Below, piece after piece: positions 55,102-64,000 of a stretch of DNA of 64,000 nt. Source of the DNA: Arthrobacter zhaoxinii (GTDB taxonomy: Bacteria; Actinomycetota; Actinomycetes; Actinomycetales; Micrococcaceae); contig NZ_JANFLT010000001.1 of assembly GCF_024385505.1 (NCBI RefSeq), positions 1 through 64,000 on the forward strand. The letters are read 5' to 3'. The position numbers were made by a program, and so were the translations under genes. A model generated the notes under the pieces. It worked only from the letters and a program-made list of their open reading frames with translations, had not been told where the DNA came from and ran no database searches. Position 1 is the stretch's first letter, and each line of letters begins with the position of its first letter.

Positions 55102-56261
55102 TTTGCTACCTCTGCTTGGCGGACCTTGTCCAGGATTTCGATGAAGAGGTCCTTTTCCTCATCCGCCGCGCTGCGTGACCGGACATGCTCGAGGAAACCG
55201 CAGCAGATGTCGAGGTCGTCGGTGGCCTTGGCCAGCCGCTGGCTGTAGGTCTGGGCGGGCCCCCGGGCGCCGCCCTCCGGGTCGAAAGCGAGCACCAGGG
55301 TGTCCGGGAACCTGGTCCGGAGCCGCTCCATGGCCTTGGCGGGCCGCTGGCTGTCGGTGAGGGTGACCTGGCAGTAGGCGTCCTGGGCATCGGTGAGCGC
55401 CGGGTCCGCCAGGAGGTCGTCGAGCTTGCCGCGCAGCACCGCCAGCCGGCGGGGGGCCGGCCAGGTGACCGGCTCCACGGACGCGAGGCCGCCGCCGTCG
55501 AACTCCAGCAGCCACCCGCCCTTCGCCTGCCGGGCTTCGGAGAACGAATACGGGAGCGGGGAACCGCTGTAGCGGACCGTGGTGCTGAGCTGCTGGCGGC
55601 CGTGCAGGTGGCCCAGGGCCGTGTAGGAAAACTGCTCGAACAGATCCAGCGGAACGGCGCCCAGGCCGCCTACGGCGAGGTCGCGTTCGCTGTCGCTGCT
55701 GATGCCTCCGCTGGCAAAGGTGTGCGCCATGACCACGGACGCAACCGGCTGGCCCGACTCCTCGCGGGCAAGGATGTCCGCGCGGATCCGCTGCAGGGCG
55801 GCGTCGGTGACGGTGAAGTGGCTGGGGGTTTGTACCCCCAGGTCCGCGGCGGCGAGCCTCGGCTCCAGGTACGGGATGCCGTAAACGGCCACCGGCCGGC
55901 CCTCGACGGGCAGGATCACCGGGCGGCCGATGTCCTCGTAGCGGGTGCGAAGATGCACGCCTGCGCGCTCAAACAATGCACTGCCGAAGCCCAGCCGCGC
56001 GGCGGAATCATGGTTGCCGCTGGACAGCACCACCACGGCGCCCGCCCCCGTGATACGCTCCAGCGCCGAATCCAGCAGGCGCACGGTGTCCACCGCCGGC
56101 AGCGCACGGTCATAGACATCGCCGGATATCAGTACGGCATCCACCCCCTGTTCGCGGACGGTGTCCACGAGCCGGTCGATGAAGTCCGCCTGGGCGTCGA
56201 GCATTCCCACGCCGTGGAAGGAGCGGCCCAGGTGCCAGTCTGAAGTGTGCAGTAAACGCAT
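55098..56261 (-). CDS. sbcD: Exonuclease subunit SbcD
   Basis: A 387-residue Mre11-type nuclease. The metallophosphoesterase motifs are in order: LLHTSDWHLGR, ISGDVYD, SSGNHDSAARL, VVMAHTF and ALGHLHGRQ. The C-terminal capping domain follows. It is translated first and coupled to sbcC, giving a 1:1 nuclease-ATPase complex. Confidence 0.96.
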   Translation of the reverse strand: MRLLHTSDWHLGRSFHGVGMLDAQADFIDRLVDTVREQGVDAVLISGDVYDRALPAVDTVRLLDSALERITGAGAVVVLSSGNHDSAARLGFGSALFERAGVHLRTRYEDIGRPVILPVEGRPVAVYGIPYLEPRLAAADLGVQTPSHFTVTDAALQRIRADILAREESGQPVASVVMAHTFASGGISSDSERDLAVGGLGAVPLDLFEQFSYTALGHLHGRQQLSTTVRYSGSPLPYSFSEARQAKGGWLLEFDGGGLASVEPVTWPAPRRLAVLRGKLDDLLADPALTDAQDAYCQVTLTDSQRPAKAMERLRTRFPDTLVLAFDPEGGARGPAQTYSQRLAKATDDLDICCGFLEHVRSRSAADEEKDLFIEILDKVRQAEVAK

Positions 56262-56301
56262 GTCTTAAAAAGTACAGGCCGGGTCCGACAGTTAACGGAT
56301 C

Positions 56302-56329
56302 GGGGGCAGCGGCGCCTGCCGCTGCCCCC
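56302..56329 (-). terminator. Stem-loop after the aquaporin gene
   Basis: GGGGGCAGCGGC and GCCGCTGCCCCC are perfect 12-bp arms with a 4-base loop, 31 bases after the aquaporin stop. There is no T-run. Confidence 0.6.
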
Positions 56330-56359
56330 GTGGGGTGTTCGAACTTTATCCGGACTGCG

Positions 56360-57373
56360 CTACGGGCGGCTGCCCGGCGTGCCGTCCTCCGGACGCGTGG
56401 TACCGGTGCCGTTGGCGGGCTTGTCGAAGAAGCCGCGGGCTTCCTCGTCCACTACCGGCGCGGTGCTGCCGGCGCCGGAAACCGGCTTGGCGGATGCCGG
56501 CTTGGTAGCCGCCTCATCCCCGGCCGCGTGCGTGTCTTCCTCCACGGAGGAAGCTGCGTCACTGCGGTGGGAATCAATGGTCATGTCGACGCTGCGGAAG
56601 ATGAGGCCGGCAATCACTGCGCCGAGCAGCGGTGCAACCCAGAACAGCCAGAGCTGCTCCAGAGCCCAGCCTTCGGAGAAGATGGCGACCGCGGTGGAAC
56701 GGGCCGGGTTGATGCCGCCGTTGGTGACGGGGACAAGCACGGTCAGCAGGACCGCGTAGGTCACGCCCACGGCGAACGCGCCCTTGGCCGCGGAGGACCG
56801 GTGGGACTGTGCGGTTGCCCGGCGGGATGCTGCGCCCAGGAAGACGGCGGTCAGGAGGGCACCGGCAATGACCTCCATCAGCAGTGCGCTGGCAAGCGGG
56901 AAGCGGGTCGCCGAGTGCTCGCCGTAACCGTTGGCCGTAGCGCTCATGAACTCCCGTACCTGCTCACCAAGCTGGTCGTGGCCGGTGATGACCACCCAGA
57001 GGATCGCGACGCCGAGCACGGCGCCTACCAGCTGGGCCAGGATGTACGGCAGGACGAGCTTCCAGGCCGTGCGTCCGGCAACTGCGCTGCCGAGGGTGAT
57101 GGCGGGGTTGAAGTGGCCGCCGGAAATGTAGCCGAACGCCACCATGGCCCCGGCAAGGACCAGGCCGAAGGCCAGCGGTGACGTGATGCCGCCGCCGGTG
57201 CTGTTGCCGAAGATCGCAATCCCGATGCCGCCGAAGAGCAGCAGGAAGGAGCCGATAGCCTCGGCTACCGTCCGTCCGACCAGCCCGTAGGTGTAGCCAC
57301 CGTTTACAGGCGTCCGATCGCGGGCGGGCGCTGCGGCGCGGGCTCCGCTGAGTGGTGTGGACTCAGATGACAT
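56360..57373 (-). CDS. Aquaporin / MIP-family channel
   Basis: A 337-residue water or small-solute channel. The two half-helix motifs are SGGHFNPAITLG and NGGINPARSTAVA, and six membrane helices are visible. The selectivity-filter residues could not be assigned securely, but the length and lack of GlpF-type DPA/NPD changes suggest AqpZ-like water conduction. The C-terminus carries a long polar tail of about 80 residues (Ala/Ser/Thr/Pro-rich), not found in compact AqpZ proteins. Confidence 0.9.
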   Translation of the reverse strand: MSSESTPLSGARAAAPARDRTPVNGGYTYGLVGRTVAEAIGSFLLLFGGIGIAIFGNSTGGGITSPLAFGLVLAGAMVAFGYISGGHFNPAITLGSAVAGRTAWKLVLPYILAQLVGAVLGVAILWVVITGHDQLGEQVREFMSATANGYGEHSATRFPLASALLMEVIAGALLTAVFLGAASRRATAQSHRSSAAKGAFAVGVTYAVLLTVLVPVTNGGINPARSTAVAIFSEGWALEQLWLFWVAPLLGAVIAGLIFRSVDMTIDSHRSDAASSVEEDTHAAGDEAATKPASAKPVSGAGSTAPVVDEEARGFFDKPANGTGTTRPEDGTPGSRP

Positions 57374-57764
57374 GAAAGAGGAATTCCTAACGTGTGGGTG
57401 GGCGGCACTGGATTCACGGCCGCCGGTAAAGAGCAGAAGCGGTACTGCGACATGGCCCGCACCGGAAGTGCCGGTGCCCGGGAGATGCGCGAACTCACTA
57501 CAAACTACCCCACCGTGTCAGCGCAGCCTGTTAACTTCCTGAATTTGCCCTGTGTACCGCGTGGATGCCGGGTGCCGGGATTTCCGGCGGGAAGGCGTGT
57601 ACCGGCTCCGCCCCGGACACAGCACACCATCCCACCAGGTGGTGCCCCTGTTGCTGGTGGGGTCCCAGAAAGAAACTCTCGCCCCACCCGGTGGGATGCC
57701 GTGCGGCCCCGGCCTCAGAAACCGCCCGCCGGACCGTCCCGGACCCAGCGCCTATGCTGGAGAA
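57374..57764. promoter_or_regulatory. Divergent intergenic region with two phased palindromes
   Basis: The 391 bases between the aquaporin and ADP-ribosylglycohydrolase-like genes contain no supported gene. Two similar dyads are present: CCACC-A-GGTGG (57632-57642) and CCCACC-C-GGTGGG (57683-57695). Their centres are 52 bases apart, close to five helical turns. They could bind one regulator cooperatively. Together they also allow CATCCCACC (57628) to pair with GGTGGGATG (57690). Confidence 0.45.
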
Positions 57765-58799
57765 GTGATCCCCGAACCCGATTCCGCCCCTGTTTTCCTT
57801 TCCTCCGCTGCTCTGTCGGCAAAGATCCGAGGCTGCCTGCTCGGCGGTGCACTGGGTGATGCTGCCGCCGGTGCTGCCGCGGGAACCCAGTCCGGGTCCG
57901 GTATGTCGATCTCCGCGAACTCCCAGCTGGCCCTGTACTCGCTGGACGGCCTGCTTGAGGCCATCGAATGGGCAAACGAGGGAGTGGGCGCGGACGAGAC
58001 GGCGTGCGTCTGGCTGGCCTACCTCCGCTGGATGCGCGGCCAGGGCCTGCCGCTTCCCGAGGCCGGTCCGTCACCGCTGCCCCGGCCCATCGATGCCGAG
58101 CCGCTGCTGCGGCCGGAGGGAACCGGGGCCGGCGATCCCGATGTGCTGTCGGCACTCTCGACAGGGGAAATGGGCACCCGGCAGCGCCCGCTCAACACCG
58201 GCGTCGACACTCCTGCCGCACTGGTGCGTTCGGCTCCGTTCGGCCTGCTCCCCTACGTTGCAACCGAAACGGTCTACAAGCTCGCACTCGACGCCGCCTC
58301 GCTGACCCACGGACATCCTTCGGCCCGGCACAGCGCCGCAGTCTTCGCCTCCATGGTCCACGGCCTGCTCGCACCCGGGGCAACGCTCCACAGCGCCGCA
58401 GCGTCGGCACTGGCGCAGGCCCGGGAAAACGGGGTCCCCGACTTCAGCGACCGGCTGCAGGCACTACTGGCCGACGACGGCGGTACGGACCCGGCAGGGA
58501 CCGGCACCGACGGCCGGACGCCCACGGCGGAAGAAGCCCTAGCCATCGGGCTGCGCGCCGCTCTGGCTGTGGAAGACGCAGCAGACGCTGCCGCGGAAGA
58601 TACGGACCTCGGTGCCGCAACGGCCGCTGCCCTCCGGGATGCCGCAGCCGCGGGCGGTGCCTCCGCTGCCGTCGTCGCCGGCAGCCTGCTGGGGACCCGG
58701 TACGAGGCACTGCCGGACACCGACGTCGAGGCACTGCGGGAACGCAGCGTCATTGAGAAGCTCGCCGCGGGATTCATCGCCGCCACGATCGCGCCCTAG
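57765..58799 (+). CDS. ADP-ribosylglycohydrolase-fold protein, probably inactive
   Basis: A 344-residue all-helical protein of the ADP-ribosylglycohydrolase (DraG/ARH) fold. The N-terminal family block IRGCLLGGALGDA (residues 21-33) is clear. In active enzymes the next block carries the metal ligands as T/S-D-D-T; here it reads SANSQLALYSLDG, without either Asp. The C-terminal D-x-D-T segment is replaced by GGASAAVVAGSLLGTRY. Both metal sites therefore look lost. It starts with GTG shortly after GGAGA. It may bind ADP-ribose-like ligands without hydrolysis. Confidence 0.75.
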   Translation: MIPEPDSAPVFLSSAALSAKIRGCLLGGALGDAAAGAAAGTQSGSGMSISANSQLALYSLDGLLEAIEWANEGVGADETACVWLAYLRWMRGQGLPLPEAGPSPLPRPIDAEPLLRPEGTGAGDPDVLSALSTGEMGTRQRPLNTGVDTPAALVRSAPFGLLPYVATETVYKLALDAASLTHGHPSARHSAAVFASMVHGLLAPGATLHSAAASALAQARENGVPDFSDRLQALLADDGGTDPAGTGTDGRTPTAEEALAIGLRAALAVEDAADAAAEDTDLGAATAAALRDAAAAGGASAAVVAGSLLGTRYEALPDTDVEALRERSVIEKLAAGFIAATIAP

Positions 58800-58809
58800 C
58801 TCGGACGGA

Positions 58810-59838
58810 CTACTGCGAGGCCTTCGGCCAGATCCCGCCCAGGGTCTGCAGGAACTCGGCTTCCGACAGGACTTCAATGCGCTGGCCGCGCTCGTGCAGG
58901 TCCAGCACCCGCCGTGCCTTGCCAGTCAGGCGCCCGCTGCGCAGGTCCCCCGGCTCGAAGCCGTCGCCGACCACCAGCACGCTGGTGGCACGCGTGACGT
59001 TGCTGGCCGTGCGGGCACCCACCTCGGCGGCCCGGTCCTTGGCGGTCTGCCGTGCCATGCCCAGGTTGCCGGTGAAGACAACGGTCTGGCCGAACAGCGG
59101 ATGGGCCGGATCGGCGAACGGATTCGGCGGCGGGTTATCCCCCTCGGACGGCCAGCCCTGCCAGCCTGCGCCGGCGCTTGCGCCGGCCGCAGCAGCGGTG
59201 CCGGTCCCCCGAGCCAGGGCGTCCCGCGTGGCTTTGGAGAGCGGGTGCTGCCCGGGCACATAGGCCGGCAGGTGGGAAGCCGGCCGGCCGTCCCGCAGGA
59301 AGAACTCCGGCATGGACCCGGCACCGCTGCGCCGGGCAATATCAATCATGATCCCGGCGCAGGCGCGGGCGTCCTCGGTGGCATCGTGGTGGTTCAGCAG
59401 GGGAACCCCGGCGGCCTCGGCAGCGAAGGGCAGCGAATGGGAAGGCAGCTGGTAGGTGCGGCGGGAATGCACCACGGTGCAGGTGTAGTCGTAGGCCGGC
59501 CCGGCCAGCTCGGAGACCTCCAGTGCGGAGCGGATGACACCCAGGTCGAAAGCGGCATTGTGCGCCACCAGCAGGTCGCCGCCGATAAAGGCGCCGATCT
59601 CCGGGAAGAGGTCGCCGAACCTCGGCGCACCGGCCACCATCTCCGGTTCGATACCGTGGATCCGGACGTTGCGCGGGTCGAAGTAGTCGTGTCCCTCCGG
59701 GGGCCGCATCAGCCAGGACGCTTCCTCCACAACCTGGCCGCCGCGGACCCGGACCAGTCCCACCGAGCACGGCGAACCGCGGAAACCATTGGCCGTTTCA
59801 AAATCTATTGCGGTAAAGCTGAGTCCTGCATCAGGCAT
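58810..59838 (-). CDS. DEDDh exonuclease with C-terminal BRCT domain
   Basis: A 342-residue protein. Residues 8-175 form a DnaQ-like 3'-5' exonuclease: Exo I FTAIDFETANG, Exo II VAHNAAFDLGV and Exo III with NHHDATEDARA (His and Asp). A linker rich in Ala/Gly/Pro follows, then a BRCT domain (LFGQTVVFTGNLGMARQTAKDRAAEVGARTA with VLVVGD). This is the usual DNA polymerase III epsilon-like actinobacterial arrangement, likely working in repair rather than replication. It overlaps the DedA gene by eight bases. Confidence 0.9.
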   Translation of the reverse strand: MPDAGLSFTAIDFETANGFRGSPCSVGLVRVRGGQVVEEASWLMRPPEGHDYFDPRNVRIHGIEPEMVAGAPRFGDLFPEIGAFIGGDLLVAHNAAFDLGVIRSALEVSELAGPAYDYTCTVVHSRRTYQLPSHSLPFAAEAAGVPLLNHHDATEDARACAGIMIDIARRSGAGSMPEFFLRDGRPASHLPAYVPGQHPLSKATRDALARGTGTAAAAGASAGAGWQGWPSEGDNPPPNPFADPAHPLFGQTVVFTGNLGMARQTAKDRAAEVGARTASNVTRATSVLVVGDGFEPGDLRSGRLTGKARRVLDLHERGQRIEVLSEAEFLQTLGGIWPKASQ

Positions 59839-60535
59839 TTTCGCTGGCCGCGCGCTTCCGCCGGGAACTGCGGACCTTGGCGGTCACGAACCATACGGCC
59901 GCAGCAATCACTGCCACGATGACGATCTTCTGGAACACGCCGGCGTACTGTTCCACGATGTGCCAGCTTTCGCCCAGGTAGTAGCCGGCGACGATGAAGA
60001 TTGCGTTCCAGATCAGGCTGCCGGCTGTCGTCAGGGCCAAAAAGGTCGGCAGGTGCATCCGCTCGATCCCCGCGGGGATCGAGATGAGGCTGCGGAACAG
60101 CGGAATCATCCGGCCGAAGAACACCGCTTTGTTCCCGTGCCGCTCGAACCAGGCCTCCACCTTGTCCACGTCCTCCAGGTCCACGAGGGGAACCTTGGCG
60201 ACCACCTTGCGCATCCGGTCCCGGCCCAGCAGGGCGCCGATCCCGTAGAGCGCCAGGGCGCCGACGACGGACCCCAGCGTCGTCCAGAACAATGCGGCGG
60301 CAATGGAGAAGTTGCCCTGGCTGGCGGTGAACCCGGCCAGCGGAAGAATGATTTCGCTTGGCAGCGGCGGGAACAGGTTCTCCAGGGCGATGGCCAGCCC
60401 TGCGCCGGGGGCACCGATGGTTTCCATCATGCCGACCGCCCAGTCCGCCACACCCCCGAGGGCGCTTGGATCACCGGAAGCAGAAGCTTCGGCGACGACG
60501 GAGGTGGCTGGGGTAACGGCAGGTGTAATAGTCAT
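59831..60535 (-). CDS. DedA-family membrane protein
   Basis: A 234-residue membrane protein of the DedA/SNARE-associated family. The signature region ENLFPPLPSEIILPLAG is near the N-terminus, with FWTTLGSVVGALALYGIGALLGR and the FFGRMIPLFRSLISIPAGIERM motif. Family members flip phospholipids or undecaprenyl-type lipids and need proton motive force. The last helix precedes a short basic tail. It overlaps the downstream exonuclease gene by eight bases, so the two are co-translated. Confidence 0.9.
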   Translation of the reverse strand: MTITPAVTPATSVVAEASASGDPSALGGVADWAVGMMETIGAPGAGLAIALENLFPPLPSEIILPLAGFTASQGNFSIAAALFWTTLGSVVGALALYGIGALLGRDRMRKVVAKVPLVDLEDVDKVEAWFERHGNKAVFFGRMIPLFRSLISIPAGIERMHLPTFLALTTAGSLIWNAIFIVAGYYLGESWHIVEQYAGVFQKIVIVAVIAAAVWFVTAKVRSSRRKRAASENA

Positions 60536-60631
60536 CTCGCGCTCAATTCTGCCCTAGGCCCCCCGGCGGGGAAGAATCCGGGAAGCGGCGCCCGGCGCGT
60601 TTGGGACACATCACACATACTTCGGTTCGGG

Positions 60632-61276
60632 TCAGGGAGCCTCCGGAGTCCCGTTCGCGAGGGCCGCAACCAAGGCAGGCAGCAGCGCGCGGAAGGCCTG
60701 TCCGCGGTGGCTGATCGCGTTCTTTTCCGCGCTGCTCAGTTCCGCACAGCTGCGGTCCTGCCCGGACGGCTGCAGGATCGGATCGTAGCCGAAGCCGCCC
60801 GTTCCCCGGGGAGTCTTCATCAGCGTTCCCCGCAGTTCGCCGCGTTCGACGGTGTCGCCGCCGTCGGGCAGTGCCAGGGCAGCAGCGCAGACAAAGGCGG
60901 CTCCCCGGTGCTCGGCGGAAATGTCACCCAGCTGGGCCAGGAGCAGTTCCAGGTTCGCGGCGTCGTCGCCGTGCCGGCCGGACCATCGCGCCGAGAAAAT
61001 GCCCGGCGCTCCCCCCAGCACGTCCACGGCCAGCCCGGAGTCGTCCGCAACGGCGGGCAGGCCGGTGGCAGCAGCGACCGCATGGGCCTTGAGCAGTGCG
61101 TTCTCTTCAAAGGTCACACCGGTTTCGGCGACGTCGGGAACACCGGCCGCCGCGGCGTCGATCACCTGCGTGTCGACGTCGAGCCCGGGCACCTGCCCGC
61201 GCAGCAGTTCCCGCAGCTCGCGCAGCTTGCCCGTGTTGCGGGTGGCCAGGACGAGGCGAGCTGTTGCCTGCGGCAT
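60632..61276 (-). CDS. rdgB: Non-canonical purine NTP pyrophosphatase (RdgB/HAM1)
   Basis: A 214-residue ITP/XTP/dITP pyrophosphatase that cleans the nucleotide pool. The opening LVLATRNTGKLRELRELL, VTFEENALLKAHAVA, VADDSGLAVDVLGGAPG, FSARWSG and the C-terminal GFGYDPIL and SHRGQAF blocks are all typical. Its ATG immediately follows the rph stop (no gap), a very common actinobacterial pairing. Confidence 0.96.
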   Translation of the reverse strand: MPQATARLVLATRNTGKLRELRELLRGQVPGLDVDTQVIDAAAAGVPDVAETGVTFEENALLKAHAVAAATGLPAVADDSGLAVDVLGGAPGIFSARWSGRHGDDAANLELLLAQLGDISAEHRGAAFVCAAALALPDGGDTVERGELRGTLMKTPRGTGGFGYDPILQPSGQDRSCAELSSAEKNAISHRGQAFRALLPALVAALANGTPEAP

Positions 61277-62050
<774 letters not shown>

Positions 62051-62250
62051 AGGCCCAGTCTATCGGCCGCGCGGTTGCGTGCCCGGCGGACGGTCCCGGC
62101 GGACGGGCCCGCCCATAATGGGCCCTACCCTTTCTCTCCCGCGGCCCGGCTCCTAGGGTGGCGCCGTACCGTCGGACCCCCTCCCGCGCGTCCCGAACAC
62201 CGGGTGGGGAAACGACTTCCTGCAATGAGGCAGAAAGGATCGGCACGCAC

Positions 62251-63693
62251 ATGCGCAGACTTTCATCTATGGGGGTAGCCGTTTCGCTGGCCCTGGCATG
62301 GGCCCCGGCAACGGCAACAGCGGCGGAGCCCGCCGTCACGGAGCTCGGCGGGACGCTTCCCGGCGGAGCAACGTGGGCAGCACAGCTGCCGCAGGACTGG
62401 AACGGCAAGCTGGTGCTCTACAGCCACGGCTTCCGGCCCGGCCCCGACAATCCGGCGGAGGACCCGGGCTTCGAATCCACTGCCCAGGCGCTGACCGCGC
62501 GGGGATTCGCCGTGGCATCCTCGTCCTATGCAGACACCGGCTGGGCACTGGGAACAGCGGTGGAGGACCAGCTGGGCACCCTGGCCGCCTTCTCGGCCTC
62601 GGCCGGCGAGCCGGTCCGGACCATCGCCTTCGGCACCTCGATGGGCGGCCTGGTCAGCAGCCTCATAGCCGAAACCCCGGACAGCGGCGTGGACGGAGCG
62701 GTGAGCACCTGCGGGCTGCTGGGCGGCGGAATCAACCTGAACAACTACCAGCTGGACGGCATCCACGCGCTCGCCGAACTGCTCCTGCCCGGAGCGGAGC
62801 TGCAGTTGACGGGATTCCGCACCGCGGAGGAAGCCGGCGTCACCATCAACGCCCTGATGGGTGCCGTGGAGCAGGCACAGGCGACGCCGGAGGGCCGGGC
62901 CCGGCTGGCCCTGGCGGGAGCCCTGATGAACACGCCCACCTGGTTCAGCGGAGACACGGAGCCGGGCCGGAACGATTACGCCGCCCAGCAGGAGGCGCAG
63001 TACAACTGGCTGCTGCAGACCATCCCGTTTGTGGTCGGCTCGCGTGCCTCGATTGTCAACGCCGCCGACGGTGACAGCGGCTGGAACCAGGGGGTGGACT
63101 ACCGCGCCCTGCTGCGGGACTCGGAGCAGCGGCAGCAGGTCAAGGCGCTCTACCGCAGTGCCGGCCTGGACCTGCGCCGGGATCTGCGCACCATCACCTC
63201 GACCGCAGACATCGCACCGGATCCGGAAGCCCTGGACTGGATGGACCGCACCTCGACCCCGCACGGGAATCTCCTGATGCCGGTGCTGACCATGCATACC
63301 CTGGCCGACATCCTGGCACCGGTGGAGTACATGGAGGAGTATGCGGAGACGGTCCGGGACGCCGGCGCCGGTCCGCTGCTGCGCCAGTCCTACGTGGAGC
63401 GGACCGGGCACTGCACCTTCACCGACGCGGAGCGGGTCGGCGCGGTGCTGGCTATGGACGAACGCCTGGATACCGGACGCTGGGGGAACCTGGCCGATCC
63501 CCGGCGGCTTGACCGGGCCGCCGAATCACTGGGACTGGGCGAGGCGGACTTCATCAGATACCGTCCCGCAGAGTTCGTCAACGACCGCAGCTACCCGCAG
63601 GACCCGGGCCACGGACACGGCCACGGACACGGGCCCGGGAAAGGACACGGCCACGGGGACGGCCACGGACACGGCCCCGGGAAGGGCCGCTGA
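62251..63693 (+). CDS. Secreted alpha/beta hydrolase with Gly-His-rich tail
   Basis: A 480-residue exported protein. The signal peptide (MRRLSSMGVAVSLALAWAPA) ends in ATATAAEP, cleavage near residue 25. Catalytic features are SHGF (58-61), the nucleophile elbow FGTSMGG (Ser130) and a late His in RTGHCTF; the Asp is probably in MHTLADILAP. The start ATG at 62251 has AAAGGA 13 bases upstream. The C-terminus is a low-complexity Gly-His-Pro-Lys stretch of about 30 residues with 8 His, a likely metal-binding tail. An esterase, lipase or peptidase role is possible. Confidence 0.82.
   Translation: MRRLSSMGVAVSLALAWAPATATAAEPAVTELGGTLPGGATWAAQLPQDWNGKLVLYSHGFRPGPDNPAEDPGFESTAQALTARGFAVASSSYADTGWALGTAVEDQLGTLAAFSASAGEPVRTIAFGTSMGGLVSSLIAETPDSGVDGAVSTCGLLGGGINLNNYQLDGIHALAELLLPGAELQLTGFRTAEEAGVTINALMGAVEQAQATPEGRARLALAGALMNTPTWFSGDTEPGRNDYAAQQEAQYNWLLQTIPFVVGSRASIVNAADGDSGWNQGVDYRALLRDSEQRQQVKALYRSAGLDLRRDLRTITSTADIAPDPEALDWMDRTSTPHGNLLMPVLTMHTLADILAPVEYMEEYAETVRDAGAGPLLRQSYVERTGHCTFTDAERVGAVLAMDERLDTGRWGNLADPRRLDRAAESLGLGEADFIRYRPAEFVNDRSYPQDPGHGHGHGHGPGKGHGHGDGHGHGPGKGR
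63606..63690 (+). repeat. DNA repeats encoding the Gly-His tail
   Basis: GGACACGGCCACGG-type 6-base units are repeated with a Pro-Gly-Lys interruption (GGGCCCGGGAAAGGACACGG and relatives). Such tracts vary readily in length by slippage. The unit structure reflects the protein repeat and is not a CRISPR array. Confidence 0.8.
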
Positions 63694-63701
63694 CCGAGGG
63701 G

Positions 63702-64000
63702 CTATCCCGCCGGCCGGACCCCGCCCGGCACTGCGAGCGGTGCGGTGAAGGGGCTGCCGACGTCGTAGGAGACACCGGCGACGGCGACCGCCAGGTCCCC
63801 GGCATAGGTTTCGCGTGCCTCGGAAACGCTGACGCTGGCATCGTTCCAGACCGGCAGATGTGTGAGCAGCAGCCGCCGGGCGTTTGCTGCGGTCGACGCT
63901 TCTCCGGCGCGGCGGCCGGTCAGGTGCACCCCTTCGATCGCGTCGTCGCGGCCCTCATGGAAGGCAGCTTCGCAGAGGAAGACATCGGTGTCCCGGGCGG
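63702..64000 (-). CDS. MBL-fold hydrolase, 3' part only
   Basis: The C-terminal 98 residues of a gene that runs off the right end. They read TDVFLCEAAFHEGRDD, then GVHLTGRRAGEASTAANARRLLLTHLPVWND, matching RNase Z/PhnP-like MBL hydrolases (HLTxxxAGEIA followed by LLTHL). Such a gene commonly lies before rph-rdgB in Micrococcaceae; here the secreted hydrolase gene separates them. Confidence 0.8.
   Translation of the reverse strand, partial: ARDTDVFLCEAAFHEGRDDAIEGVHLTGRRAGEASTAANARRLLLTHLPVWNDASVSVSEARETYAGDLAVAVAGVSYDVGSPFTAPLAVPGGVRPAG

Noticed and set aside
63606-63690. Possible CRISPR array or satellite
   Set aside because: The repeats are 6-base coding units for Gly-His without spacers.

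Overview
The window is high-GC actinobacterial chromosome, most likely from Arthrobacter or a close Micrococcaceae relative. The reasons are the 16S 5' end and its conserved leader element, GC-rich codons with frequent GTG/TTG starts, and typical household proteins (Mqo, SbcCD, BCP, KARI, RNase PH/RdgB). I could run no database search, so names rest on motifs, length and context.

Left part (1-21170): the 5' tip of a 16S rRNA gene and its promoter (leftward), then a leftward amino-acid block: ilvD, ilvB-ilvN-ilvC, serA, metG and leuB-ilvE-MBL hydrolase. Upstream of ilvB lies a 13-residue leader peptide with seven branched-chain residues, followed by an intrinsic terminator: a classical attenuator. 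Between these blocks a rightward group encodes a NarL-type two-component system, an MmcQ-like protein and an ABC exporter of the LolD/MacB type.

Accessory part (21288-25987): two identical tRNA-Lys(CTT) genes, each with the same promoter box at the same distance, bracket 4.55 kb. It holds an uncharacterised alpha/beta-hydrolase-like protein, a hexapeptide acyltransferase, an SGNH hydrolase that looks like the end of a broken phage tail gene, and long decayed stretches. No integrase is visible. An RtcB RNA ligase, a MarR regulator, a BCP peroxiredoxin and tRNA-Leu(TAG) follow.

Middle part (29060-50279): an oligopeptide ABC system is split over both strands (substrate-binding protein and two permeases forward; fused double ATPase plus a TPR protein reverse; a second, twin-arginine substrate-binding protein forward). 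Then come malate:quinone oxidoreductase, an RND-type exporter, an LLM flavin oxidoreductase with its MarR regulator, an Lrp regulator opposite an amino-acid permease, and a 2-oxoacid dehydrogenase operon. That operon replaces the usual E2 by a free lipoyl domain and a separate alpha/beta hydrolase. A soluble Ser/Thr kinase follows.

Right part (50296-64000): a tiny acidic protein, an MFS transporter, sbcC-sbcD, an aquaporin, an ADP-ribosylglycohydrolase-fold protein that seems to have lost its metal ligands, a DEDDh exonuclease-BRCT protein with DedA, rdgB-rph, a secreted hydrolase with a Gly-His tail, and the 3' end of an MBL-fold hydrolase.

Most worth a second look: the E2-less dehydrogenase operon, the ilv attenuator, the ADP-ribosylhydrolase-like pseudoenzyme, and the tRNA-Lys-bracketed island next to RtcB.
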